Source of the DNA: Strongyloides papillosus
Taxonomy: Eukaryota > Nematoda > Chromadorea > Rhabditida > Strongyloididae
Direction: 5' to 3'
DNA length: 64,000 bases
NCBI GenBank assembly: GCA_005656395.1
Contig: SRSI01000018.1
Location: 186,001 to 250,000, forward strand
The notes under the pieces were generated by a model, which was given only the letters and a program-made list of their open reading frames with translations, did not search any database and was not told the origin of the DNA. Shown here one piece after another: positions 10,140-20,424 of this stretch (the first letter of the stretch is position 1; each line of letters begins with the position of its first letter). A program made the position numbers and the translations under genes.

Positions 10140-10259
10140 TTATCGTGGTGATCTTGGGAAACGTCGGGGACACGGGTCTCGTTGGCAGCCAGCAACAGTT
10201 TGAATATTTGATAATGAGTAAACAGCAACAACAGCTAAGAAGTAAGTACTAAATTTCAT
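10140..10259 (-). CDS. Array peptide gene 6: secreted C-x4-C peptide precursor, 39 aa
   Basis: The minus-strand ATG is at 10259-10257. A signal peptide (MKFSTYFLAVVAVYSLSNIQ) precedes the mature region, which begins GCQRDPCPRR and ends PRSPR: about 16 residues with six Arg, a C25-x4-C30 ring and a proline directly after the second cysteine. The stop TAA lies further from the donor than in other copies because of an inserted TAAAAATAAT-like stretch, but the AATTAACAACT|GTAAGAC donor context is conserved. The intron is 9846-10120 (275 nt), poly(A) signal 9725-9730 on the minus strand, TATA box 10305-10311. It is the functional inverted duplicate of the broken gene 5. Confidence 0.8.
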   Translation of the reverse strand: MKFSTYFLAVVAVYSLSNIQTVAGCQRDPCPRRFPRSPR

Positions 10260-12329
10260 GTTGAAACTTTTTGAAAGTGTGATTTTGAAGAAAAATTTCA
10301 CTTATTTTATATGAATTTCGGATCATTATAAATTTGAATATTGATAAATGATGACAATTATTAGTATGATTTAATAGAAATAAATACAAGTTTCAAAGAC
10401 TCTTAATGGCTATTTATTATGGAAATTTATGAATAACGCATTTTCCAGAACGTTATTATCATATTTTTATGAATGACATAAAATATCTATATATTTATAG
10501 AAATTTTTTTTGTTATTCAGATAAAAAAGATATCTTATTGTGCTTCTAAATTTATGACAAAAGTTTTAAAAACAGTATGTAGTTTCCTTTACAGTTTTCT
10601 TTTATAATTTGAACAGATGTAACATTTTCTTGGCTTGATATTTTTCATGATTCAAATTTCATTTTAAAGCTTAATTTATTTCGCATGCACACTATGTTGT
10701 TTCCTCGGTCGAATACTTTGACCCTTGCCGCAGCGACGTTTTTCTAAACTTGTAAAAAACCTATTTGAAGCTAATAAAAGTTTGTGAAACCCCTTATAAT
10801 GCAATGTGCATGCTATATAGAAGTAGATTATTTAAAAAAAATTTTAAAATTTCCAAAAATGGAAATTTTTTTTTCCAAAGCCTTATATCTAAAAACTTTA
10901 ATATCTAACCTTATATGAGACCTATATATTCTGAAACCCCTTGATCTCCCCTACAAGAATATATCAATATCACATCAAAGTTTCTATACAGTTTTTAGAT
11001 AATTAGCTTTAAAGTTAATTGACCATAATTTTTCAATATTTTTGATATTAAAAGCCAATTTTTTGAATTACTAGAACTCAAAAATTCTTTATTACATATT
11101 ATAGCCTATGTTAATAAGTTAAAAGTAAAGAAAAATGTCTTAAATGATTGATCTATATTGAAGAAAAATCAAACTTTCACTTTTAATAAAATGATAAAAT
11201 ACTTTGATTCTAGTATTAAAAAACTTTTTAAAATGCTAAAAAAATTGTGTTTTACATAGAAAATATAAAATATTATTATATTTTTATGAGATATAGTAGA
11301 GCACATTTGAGGTGTGTTCAAGCCATAGCATAAAATGCCTTTTATGGAAAGGAATAATAAAAATATATATAGTTAAAACTTGATCTGATTGTAATATACA
11401 AATTTCAGTTTACAAAGTTTCATAATTAAAGGTTTTAACAAGTTTTTTCCTAGACATCACTACTTAAAATATTTGGCTAAAATAATCATTTATATATAAT
11501 ATTGTGCAGTAAGTTTATTATTTTAAATATAGTATAAAATGTAATCTATGTTAAAACAATTTTTAAGTTCTAATAATTTAAAAAAATTGGCTTTTAATAC
11601 CAAAAAAATGGGAAAATCATGGGTAATTAACTTGAAAGCTAATTATCTAAAAACTGTATAGAAACATTGATGTGATATTGATATATTCTTGTAGGGGAGA
11701 TCAAGGGCTTTCAGAATATATAGGTCTCATATAAGATTAGATATTAAAGTTTTTAGATATAAGGCTTTGAAAAAAAAATTTCCATTTTTGGAAATTTTAA
11801 AAATTTTTTTAAATAATCTATGTCTACATAGCATGAGCATTGCACTGTAAAGGTTTCATAAACTTTTATTGGCTACAAATGGATTTTTCATTAATGTAGA
11901 AAAACGTCGCTGCGGCAGGGGTCAAAGTATTCGACCGAGGAATTTAATACTAAACAACATAGTGTGCATGATATATTTAAAGATCCGATTAAAATTCTAG
12001 ATCAAACTGCATACTCTGTTTGAAACTTTTGTTATAAATGTAGAAACATAATAAGATTTATTTTTTATTTGAATTATTAAAAAAATTTTTTTAAATAAAT
12101 AGAAACTTTATGTTATTTATAAAAATATGATAATAATGTTCTGGAAAATGTGTTATCCATAAATTTCCATATGAAATAGTCATTAACAGTCTTTGAAACT
12201 TGCATTTATTTCTATTTGATCATTCAAATAATTGCCAGCGTTTATCAATATTCGAATTTATAATGATCTGAAATTAGTATAAAGTAAGTGAAATTTTCCT
12301 TCAAAATCACACTTTCAAAAAGTTTCAAT
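10260..12329. promoter_or_regulatory. Bidirectional control region of peptide genes 6 and 7, split by a transposon
   Basis: Outside the insertion at 10688-11966 this region is the reverse of 7763-8547. TATA boxes are at 10305-10311 (minus) and 12278-12284 (plus, TATAAAG), each ending 46 nt before its ATG. The insertion moves the two promoters about 2 kb apart instead of ~0.8 kb, so any shared control element at the centre is now separated. Confidence 0.6.
10688..11966. mobile_element. Foldback-type DNA transposon with CATG target duplication
   Basis: This 1279-bp element begins CACACTATGTTGTTT and ends with the exact complement CAAACAACATAGTGTG-like terminus (AACAACATAGTGTG). Both ends abut CATG (10684-10687 and 11967-11970). 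Inverted arms of roughly 420 bp follow, sharing CCTCGGTCGAATACTTTGAC, GCCGCAGCGACGTTTTTCTA and a long match through the ACAAGAATATATCAATATCA region; a 10-12 bp insertion distinguishes the right end. The spacer has no open frame, so the element is non-autonomous. The uninterrupted site at about 8120 confirms boundaries and target duplication. The superfamily is not recognisable to me. Confidence 0.8.
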
Positions 12330-12455
12330 ATGAAATTCAGTACTTATTTCTTAGCTGTTGTTGCTGTCTACTCTTTTTCAACCATTCAAGGTCGTATAGA
12401 ATTTCCTCGTCCAACATGCAATAAATTTGGGTGTAAATATCCTTGGAAAAATTAA
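12330..12455 (+). CDS. Array peptide gene 7: secreted C-x4-C peptide precursor, 41 aa
   Basis: The signal peptide MKFSTYFLAVVAVYSFSTIQ leads directly into a mature part of about 21 residues beginning GRIEFPRPTCNKFGC and ending KYPWKN. It is longer before the ring than in other copies, so the cysteines are C30 and C35, still C-x4-C. The TAA is 5 nt before the donor (TAACAACT|GTAAGAC). The intron is 12461-12741 (281 nt) and AATAAA is at 12857-12862. Exon 2 reads GTTTCACAACTTGCC... but its possible frame is closed by TGA. Flanking sequence shows it is the inverted-duplicate partner of gene 4, yet the mature peptides share almost only the two cysteines. Confidence 0.8.
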   Translation: MKFSTYFLAVVAVYSFSTIQGRIEFPRPTCNKFGCKYPWKN

Positions 12456-12862
12456 CAACTGTAAGACATAGGTGAAGGTTTTTATTATATATAAAAAAAC
12501 AATATATAAATAGGCAAGCGATATGAAGATAATAGCACTATACCCTAATTCTTTGGCTAACTAACTTATTTCTGGATATGGTTATTGTCCCTTTTATACT
12601 CCTTAATCGGTATCCTTAATTCACGTAATTTAATTGTGATTGAGGAGTCTTTATGTGAAGGGACAATTTTCTTTAGTTTCTTGAGGATATTCTTTAATCT
12701 TTTTTCTTTTCATTTATCTTCTTTATCTTTTTTCTTTTTAGGTTTCACAACTTGCCTTCAACGATTACTTTGGATGAATTTCAACATTTCAACTATCAAA
12801 CCGTGGAGATAAAAAGAATTTATATTAATATTTATTAATTGAATTTTTATCGTTTGAATAAA

Positions 12863-13569
12863 ATGCTTTATCATCATATTGTTTATTATTTAGCAATTTT
12901 GAATTTGTTACCGAATTTCATTTGAATATCATAGATTACATTGTTTATTATTAATAATTTTATAAATTAAAAATGATATTTATCTAATAGCCTGGAATTT
13001 TTGTTTCTAACTAGAATAAAAGATTTCTCTTATATGTTTTTTATCATTGTGTCAATAGTATATTTGTAAAATTACCAAATAATATAACCATTCGATCATT
13101 TAAGGTGTAAATCGCATGAGAAAATACAGTTTTGACAATTTAATAAACTTACAATTAGACAAGCATTACAAGAATCTATTAATAAATACTTTAGAGTGAT
13201 TTAAAAAGTGTATCATTTCGCATTTAAAAATGACATATAATGCCTTATTTTCATATTATTATTGTGAGAGTTTTCATTAAAATTTAGGATATAAAAAGAT
13301 ATATCAATTTTGTTTAAACATAAAAAATTATAGATAAAAAAGGTGATAACTTGTAGTACTTAATATTGTTTTATACAAATTTTCTATTGAAATGATTGAA
13401 TACCTGCTTTTTAATAATTGTATAATAATTTTTTTATTTTTAAATAATTAATGGAAGCAATAAAAGATAACTTTTCTTTGGAGTTCTGTGAAATAAAAAT
13501 GTATATTTTTTATGGTTATTATTATTGTACATTTAGTAATTTATGTAAACTGATTTTTCAATATCATGT
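12863..13569. other. AT-rich region, no gene seen
   Basis: The first ~100 bp continue the 3' flank shared by array copies (GAATTTGTTACCGAATTTC). After about 12960 the similarity to the array ends. Only short, stop-rich frames are visible. Confidence 0.4.
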
Positions 13570-13827
13570 ATTAGAAATAGTGTAAAAAATGATGATATTT
13601 TGCCATTAAATTCAACACAAAACAATGAATCCTTAAAGAAATTTGAGAAGCGTGATACAATAATTTATTCTATAGCTGAAGTCATAGAATTTGAATATCT
13701 AAACAAACGACAAGCTAGTAAAAGTAAAAAGAAGCAAAAAAAGTTTCAAGAAAAAAAAACCCAAGCAAAATACATTCTAAAAAACCTTAAAATAATAATT
13801 CAAAACCTGAAAAATTTACCAAATTGA
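13570..13827 (+). other. Exon-like open frame, Lys-rich, unidentified
   Basis: The frame is open to TGA (13825-13827) with a polar start (NDDILPLNSTQNNESLKKFE) and a highly basic middle (NKRQASKSKKKQKKFQEKK). There is no in-frame ATG at its head, and AG dinucleotides upstream (GTATTAG|AAATAG) could be splice acceptors. The codon content looks more protein-like than the surroundings, but it could be chance or a remnant. The next similar frame is at 14077. Confidence 0.3.
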
Positions 13828-14076
13828 AATTTCAAGTGAGTTGATTATATTTCTTTTATTAGTATTTAACATTTAATAAATGATATTAACGATATACGTA
13901 AAATGTTTTGAGCACCAAAAATTGCAGTTAATACTAAATTAACTAAATAACCCCAGAAACCTGCTAATTACTTTGCGAAAACAATTAAAAAAGAGATTAT
14001 CATTAAATGTATTTTATATAGAGCTTTAATCTATATCGCAAAATCATTATATAATTATATTGCGATATCCGATTAG

Positions 14077-14319
14077 ACTATTGGAGAAGACAATATCAAT
14101 TATAGTGAACTTGAAACAACTGTTCCTCGGAATTTTGTCAGAAAAGTTTCGACATTGTCTAATAAAGTTGGATGTGGTATCAGTAGGAAAGGTAGTTATG
14201 GCGCTGTAACTATATCCCTAATTTCTCCTAAAAGAAGTATATCAGGAGAATATAGCAAAAGTATTCGTAAAAAAATAGATTTAATATTTGGAAATATTAA
14301 TTCACAAATTTTTTGTTAA
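14077..14319 (+). other. Exon-like open frame of 80 codons, unidentified
   Basis: The frame is open from a plausible acceptor (ATCCGATTAG|ACT) to TAA at 14317-14319, with balanced amino-acid use unlike the AT-rich background: it begins TIGEDNINYSELETTVPRNF and continues KVSTLSNKVGCGISRKGSYG. It has no ATG at the start, so it would have to be a last exon or the relic of one. I do not recognise the family. Confidence 0.4.
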
Positions 14320-14779
14320 ATAGAACGTAATAGTGATACCACAAAAATGTGCTAACACATTAATGAATGATAATGACGAATAAGTGTAAAAGATTTTATT
14401 ATTTACGATAAAATATATGTATTTAAATGAACATATAAAATTTTTGCTTTTTCACAGAATTTTTATGATATAAAATATTTATTCAAATTACTTTGTCATA
14501 AGTATAAATCTTGCTCTTGTTTTAAAATATTAAAAAATAAACATTGCAAACATTTTCTTCTAACATAGAGAGAGGAAGAATAATGAAAATGGCTAATTTA
14601 AAACTAAAAAAGTTTTTTATTATACTTTATCTCAATTTTATTTCCTCCAAAGTATATGATAATAAATTGATTAATACTTCGATATAGAAAGTTAAAGATT
14701 CCTTTGAAAAGTACTATTGAATTCAAACCATCTAATTGGTTAAATAAATTTTTAAAAGAATGTTAATACTTAAATTATT

Positions 14780-15035
14780 ATCCGAAGCCCATGCATTTAA
14801 CTTTAAATACATTAACTTAAGAATATTTTATTAATAATATTTTTTAGTTTATCCTTGAAACCTTCTTACCATGAATTTTATAAGATACTTATACTTAAAC
14901 AATCTTCAATGAATCATCATATATTTCTTGGAAATACAATATATTAAGCTGCAATCGTTTTTTTAATGGAAAATTACATAAATGATTCTCGAGATGAGAA
15001 GAATAGTTTGTCTTTTGGCTGAAATAATTTGTAGA
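14780..15035. repeat. Diverged direct repeat, right copy
   Basis: This is the counterpart of 2780-3075 in the same orientation (see shared landmarks CATGCATT, TAAGCTGC, ATAAATGATTCT, TTTGTCTTT). Together the copies bracket the peptide-gene array and the exon-like frames following it. Confidence 0.55.
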
Positions 15036-15656
15036 TTTGCAGAACATTCAAAAAATTAGAATTTAAAGTAATTTCTCGGAAGTTTTTGCATATATTTTTC
15101 AAGAACAAACAATTGGTGGCATTGAAATTCGCAGTTATAAGTGGAAAATTTTAAAAATTAAAGTAGCAAACTTTATCTTTAGCTTGTAAAACCATATTCT
15201 CGTACTTAAAAGGGACTTTTACAACGTAATTATTATGAAAATCAACAGAAACTACATCTATATATTGGACAAAAAACATTTAAAGTATATGTGATTTTAA
15301 TTTAAGGAATAAAACGATTTAATAGCGTAGCATTTTGGAAGAAATCCTCATATCAATGTTGTACTTTAGAATATACTCGAATTATTGTATTTTAATTTTT
15401 TCATATTTTGTTTAAAACATTTAAGGAGAGTTCCGAATCTTATTAATAAAAAAATTTTTGAAAGTGGTCTTCTCTCCGAATAATGTTAAAGACAAATTTA
15501 CTCTCATTGCTTCTTTCTATTATAGGTATAATGTTTATCGACTGACAACGAATAAATTTGTAAACAATGTACATATATAATTTTGTAATAAAATCTTAAA
15601 TACATAAAATTTGTTATAAAGGTCTTTGATAATTTTAATTACAAATAATTCATATT
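15036..15656. other. AT-rich region, no gene seen
   Basis: Only short frames and homopolymer-rich sequence are visible. Nothing matches the neighbouring repeats. Confidence 0.35.
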
Positions 15657-16001
15657 TTAGAGTATCCAACTTACTTGAGAATAAATGTAAAAATATAAGA
15701 TGCCAATGTTATACATATTCTTACTAGAAAAAATAGAAAAAGCTAGGAAAAACAAATTTTTATTCAATATTGAATTACTAAATAAAATAATATACAAAAT
15801 TAGTAATTTATTTTTATTAATCATCATATTTGATATCACTGTTTCCTTGAATCTACAACTCCTTTTATTAACCGCTTTCCTACATCCTTTGATTATTCCT
15901 AAATAACAGTTATTGCCTTGAAGATGCACCTGCTGATCAAAAGCTTTGAATTCATCCCTGAAGTTTGTATCCTTGTAATTTATCGGTATACTTAAAGGTA
16001 C
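15657..16001 (-). other. Exon-like open frame with cysteines, minus strand
   Basis: Reading on the minus strand from an acceptor-like TATTAG|GTACC (exon start 16001), the frame gives VPLSIPINYKDTNFRDEFKA, then a section with three cysteines (GNNCYLGIIKGCRKAVNKRS, then CRFKE). The last ~55 codons are AT-rich and hydrophobic and may be intron read-through. The first ~60 codons look like a genuine exon of a secreted or domain-bearing protein, but I cannot name the family and see no clear upstream exon. Confidence 0.35.
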
Positions 16002-16530
16002 CTAATACTAAAGGGATCCTTAGTTAATAGAACCTAATTTTGATCAAATTATAATCTAAATAAAAAGTAAAGTTAACAAAAACTTTAGGTTGTACCAAAT
16101 TTCCCATTGAAATTTGTCCGATACAACATAATAAATGCACAAGTAAAGTTAAGCTAGGAGAAGAGTTTATAAAGTAAAGTTTGACAGAAAGGCCAACTCC
16201 CTTTTACAAGATGACTGTTTGTTATATAATGAAGGATCACTTTTTTTAACTTTCATTTGCTTATAATTTTTATACTTCTTTGTTATACTTTATGGGTACC
16301 AAAATGTTTGGTTGAGTTTATGCATATTTATATAAGCTTTCCTGAGAAAGTCTGTGAATGTTATCGCTACTTTAATTTTTCTATTTTGTTCCATCTTTTT
16401 TAGTAAACTATTTTGAGAAAATGAAATCATTTGTATAAATTTTTTAAAACTGAAACCAATATTTTTCTAGCTTATGGAGATCTTCAGTTGATTGTACTTC
16501 TACAATACTTTAGAATACTTACAGACATAA

Positions 16531-16716
16531 GAAAGTTGTTACCTACAATTTGGAAAGTACTATTATTGGACCACAGATAAATTAATTTGTGTAGACACAG
16601 AAATGAATCTTTGGAAGTGTCATGGAAGAAACTATCAAATGTTATATGAGTATACAATTAAATTCCTTAAAACACCAGGAGATAACATTGCTTTGTATCG
16701 TCCGTTTACTTGTTGA
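16531..16716 (+). other. Exon-like open frame, 61 codons, unidentified
   Basis: The frame runs from just after a TAA at 16528 to TGA at 16714-16716. It is rich in Tyr, Trp and Cys (ESCYLQFGKYYYWTTDKLIC, then MNLWKCHGRNYQMLYEYT), which is unlikely for random AT-rich DNA. It lies about 300 bp upstream of the intact gene at 17026 on the same strand and may be a final exon or remnant of a neighbouring secreted-protein gene. Five cysteines fit an extracellular domain. Confidence 0.35.
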
Positions 16717-17025
16717 AAGAAAATAGTTCTAGGTTAGATGAATCGTAAGCACAGAAACAACAAACTAAAAATAATCTTTGGGAGATGACAAAAAAATATT
16801 CACTTTTGAAATTTCACCATAAAAATCACAATTAATTGCATTTTATTAAATGCTTTTTATAATTATCTTGTAAAATTTGTTTGAAGTACAAAATGATTAT
16901 GCTATAATTTATTAAAAAAATAAGTGACATTTAAATTAATTCTGTCTATATTCAAATATTTATTGTATTTTTTTTATTAATAGAAATAGTTTTTACATAA
17001 AGAGTATGGTTTGTATTTTGATGGT

Positions 17026-18456
17026 ATGAATAAATCACTCAAGCTTCTTTGGGTATTGGCCGTGTACTCCATCTATATAAGTTCTTGTCATGGATCTGAT
17101 GATTTTAAAAAACAATTTAAATATTATTCTGAGAATGATACCTATCAAGACAGTTTGCCTAGAGAGCAAAGTGTTATGAGTAATACTGAAATAATCGCTA
17201 TCAAATGTCCAGATGAGCATATAGTTCCACGTTTTAAGCCAGGTACAGATATAATATCTTATAATGTTGTTTACAAGAGATCTGATGATAATGAAAAAGA
17301 ATCCCTAATTATTAAAAGTGAATATGGAAATGAACATCATTGGAGAATTTATAATATCGGAAAAATTCAAAACGTTAAAACAATCAACTGTCTCAATGTT
17401 TATAAGGATAATGAAGCTAATCCTATTGCGGAATGGAACCACTTGATTAAACGTACTAAAAAACAAAAATTAAATATAAAAAGAGAAAAAGATTTAAATA
17501 TTATGTTACACTCTCATACAGAAAAGATATCCAATTCCAGTATTTCGGAGAGAACTATTGTGTTTGGTGCAAGAACGGGTTATCGAGAATTTAATTCCGA
17601 ACATCCACAAGTGTATAAAGGAGATACATTGGTTACATTCAATGGTAACGAGGTTAATTCTGAAGATATTGAGTTCCTAGAGCCGATTGGTATAATACAG
17701 CCTTGTCATCCTCCTCCAATTTTTAGGATAGACAATGATGAACATACAGGGATTATCTCAAAAAATAAAAAATTGTGGATTGCTAAACCACGTGCTCTTC
17801 CTTGGACATTTAATATCAGTTTGGTATACAATGGCATCACTAATCAACCTCATTTTTTTAAATATGAGGATATAACTCTCTCTTATTTGGACTTATCAAA
17901 AAGGAACAGGTCAGAAGGGTTTGAGGAAGATATAGAAAAAGTTATTAAGTTTAATGAAAGAGTTATTACTTTAAAAGAACCAACAATTGTAAGTTTCACT
18001 TACCATTGTGATAATTGTTTAGGTGGTGAAATAATTGTTAAGCAACATATGACTGTTGGAATAGATGTTGATTTTAAAAAGAAAATTCTTCCTACTGTTA
18101 AATATTCCTATGATCATTTGAATTTTAAACCAAATTGTTCATTTAATACAAATGTTTACTCTCATCTCAAAGGTATTGTTTTTAACAAGGATAAAACAAC
18201 AATTGTAAACCTTGTCCTTCAAAGAGGTAAAAATATTGGAAGATTTAAGTTGGAGGAAGGCTTTGTTGTTGTCACGGATAAAAATCCAAGTGGAATACTA
18301 GTCTGCGTCTATGATGCATTTAATGAAAAAGTTTCAATATCACAGAAATTTGAAGCTTTTCAGATAAATAATAATGAAAATTCTACAAATAAGATTGGAG
18401 TTATGGTTAGTATAATCTTGGGATTAATAATTACAATAAATATGATAATTGCATAG
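17026..18456 (+). CDS. Secreted or surface-anchored protein, 476 aa, unknown family
   Basis: This is a single intact frame. The first ATG in frame is 17026, because a TAG lies upstream at 16987; it gives a classic signal peptide (MNKSLKLLWVLAVYSIYISS, then CHG). The mature part has seven cysteines (in IKCPDEH, INCLNVY, QPCHPPP, YHCDNCLGG, PNCSFN, LVCVYD contexts) and about six N-glycosylation sequons (NDT, NSS, NIS, NRS, NCS, NST). It ends with a polar stretch (NNNENSTNK) followed by ~22 hydrophobic residues, which fits a GPI-attachment signal or a single C-terminal membrane anchor. No introns are needed. Beta-rich extracellular domains are likely, but no known domain is evident. AATAAA-like signals follow near 18500. 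Its role, perhaps in surface display, is inference. Confidence 0.75.
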   Translation: MNKSLKLLWVLAVYSIYISSCHGSDDFKKQFKYYSENDTYQDSLPREQSVMSNTEIIAIKCPDEHIVPRFKPGTDIISYNVVYKRSDDNEKESLIIKSEYGNEHHWRIYNIGKIQNVKTINCLNVYKDNEANPIAEWNHLIKRTKKQKLNIKREKDLNIMLHSHTEKISNSSISERTIVFGARTGYREFNSEHPQVYKGDTLVTFNGNEVNSEDIEFLEPIGIIQPCHPPPIFRIDNDEHTGIISKNKKLWIAKPRALPWTFNISLVYNGITNQPHFFKYEDITLSYLDLSKRNRSEGFEEDIEKVIKFNERVITLKEPTIVSFTYHCDNCLGGEIIVKQHMTVGIDVDFKKKILPTVKYSYDHLNFKPNCSFNTNVYSHLKGIVFNKDKTTIVNLVLQRGKNIGRFKLEEGFVVVTDKNPSGILVCVYDAFNEKVSISQKFEAFQINNNENSTNKIGVMVSIILGLIITINMIIA

Positions 18457-18509
18457 TTTAGTTAACATTATTGTATAAAATTTTTGTAGTGTATAGATTT
18501 ACAATAAAA

Positions 18510-20424
18510 TTATTTATTAATGTTTTAATTTGTTTTTTAAATTAAAAATAGGGATTATTAGACATTCATGTGATGGAATAATAGTGTACTTTTGGAGATA
18601 CATTGTAAATTTAATATTGTCATGATTTCATAATTTTATTTTTGAGAGATGTAGTGGTAGTTGAAGACTTTCAGAAACCATAAAAACACTCAGAGTGAAG
18701 ATATAAAGATTATGTTTTTTATGTGTTAATATATCATTTAGGGGTGTTTTTTAAGCACATAAATAGTACGAATTAGATCTTTGTTTTCACACATGTTAAA
18801 AATTGGTATACTTTACCATGAAACGTGTTTTAAAAATAGATTATTAACAAATTAACATTAAAATTCATCTAAGCTGGTCAAACCTAAAGTACTCTAAAAT
18901 ACAGTAATTATATAAAAAATATGATAAGGATAAGATTTATATTTCAAATTAGATATATGGTTAACATGTATGACAGTTATATATTCAATTGTCACACCAT
19001 GATAACTATAAACGACATGTTTGTAGAAAATTTGATTATTTCAGAAATATATTATTAATAGAGTAAATGTTTCAATGAAAAATTCTAACATTACTATTTG
19101 AATAAATTTTTGAATATTATTCTAATAGTTCATACTAAAAGTTGTTTTTCAATTAATATCATGTTTGATTTAACATTAAAAAGGACATAAATCAAAATAT
19201 TCTGATGAAATGAATCGCGGTTTATATATACTTTTTGATCTCCTCAAAAATGTTGGATACTTTTTTTTAAAATTCAAAAAAAAGAAACTTAGTAGTATGA
19301 AAGCCTTAAAAATAATAAGTAAAAATGTTATTGTTACTTTTGAGAGACTTTATTGAAAATATACTACAACAGAAAATTATGTGAATAATATTAAACAGTA
19401 TATAAAAATTATATTGGTAATGAATGATAATTTGAGAAACAATGTTATTTTATCATTTTTAAAAGTTAATAATAATGTAATGCATACCTATAATTATAGA
19501 TTTTGAAGTACAAATATTGACTCTGAATTGCATTGTGAAGATATTTTTATAAAAATTAAAGAACTGTTAAAAATAAGGAATAAATATGAATTTTCAATGA
19601 ATAAAAAAATATTTACCTTTATTAGATGGATTAACACTTTTTTTCAAAATTATTAAAACTAATATTGCTGGTTATGATAATTGGTGACATTATGAAATAT
19701 TGAAAAAAGAAAGTTGAAAATACGACATATATTACCTACTTTTTTTAATATAGATAAATCTTCTACCATAAAAAGTAAAAATTTAATATCAATCCATAAA
19801 ATACTTTGGATTTTACCAATTATGTGCAGGTATAATCACTTATATAAAATCATTATGTCTATTTGATCAACCTTTTTATTTTTATATTATAAAAAATGTA
19901 TTAGTTTAACATTGAACAAGTAATTGATTTTTTAAAATTCTATTATTAAAGAAATTATATTTACAATATTTCTTCTAAAAATATAATTTAGTTTTATTCA
20001 CTGATGCACGATAAAGAACTTTATTAGTGAAAGGTAATTTAGGATATTGAAATATTTTTTATAATAACAAATAAATTATATTTGATTGATTTTTATAATT
20101 TTTCTTTAATTATATAATGAACTTTAACATAAAATAAATTTACAATTTAAATAAAATTTATGTCTAACAAATGTATTAGTGAATCAAATAAGAAAATTTT
20201 TAGCTAATTAATTTTTATTTCATCAAATTAACATTAACTTTTAATTAACACTAAAAAGCATATTTTTTTAAAAAATTTTTGTCATTATAAAGTATACTTT
20301 AATTATAAATAACCGTTAATTAATTATTACAAAATTGTAAATTGTTTTGAATATGATATATAAGGAATAGCCATTAACTAATAAGTTATTTTAAAATCTC
20401 AGTAAATTTTTTCTTTTACTATAG
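18510..20424. other. AT-rich region, no gene seen
   Basis: About 1.9 kb of stop-rich AT sequence. I found no repeat shared with other parts of the window and no convincing coding stretch. Confidence 0.35.
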
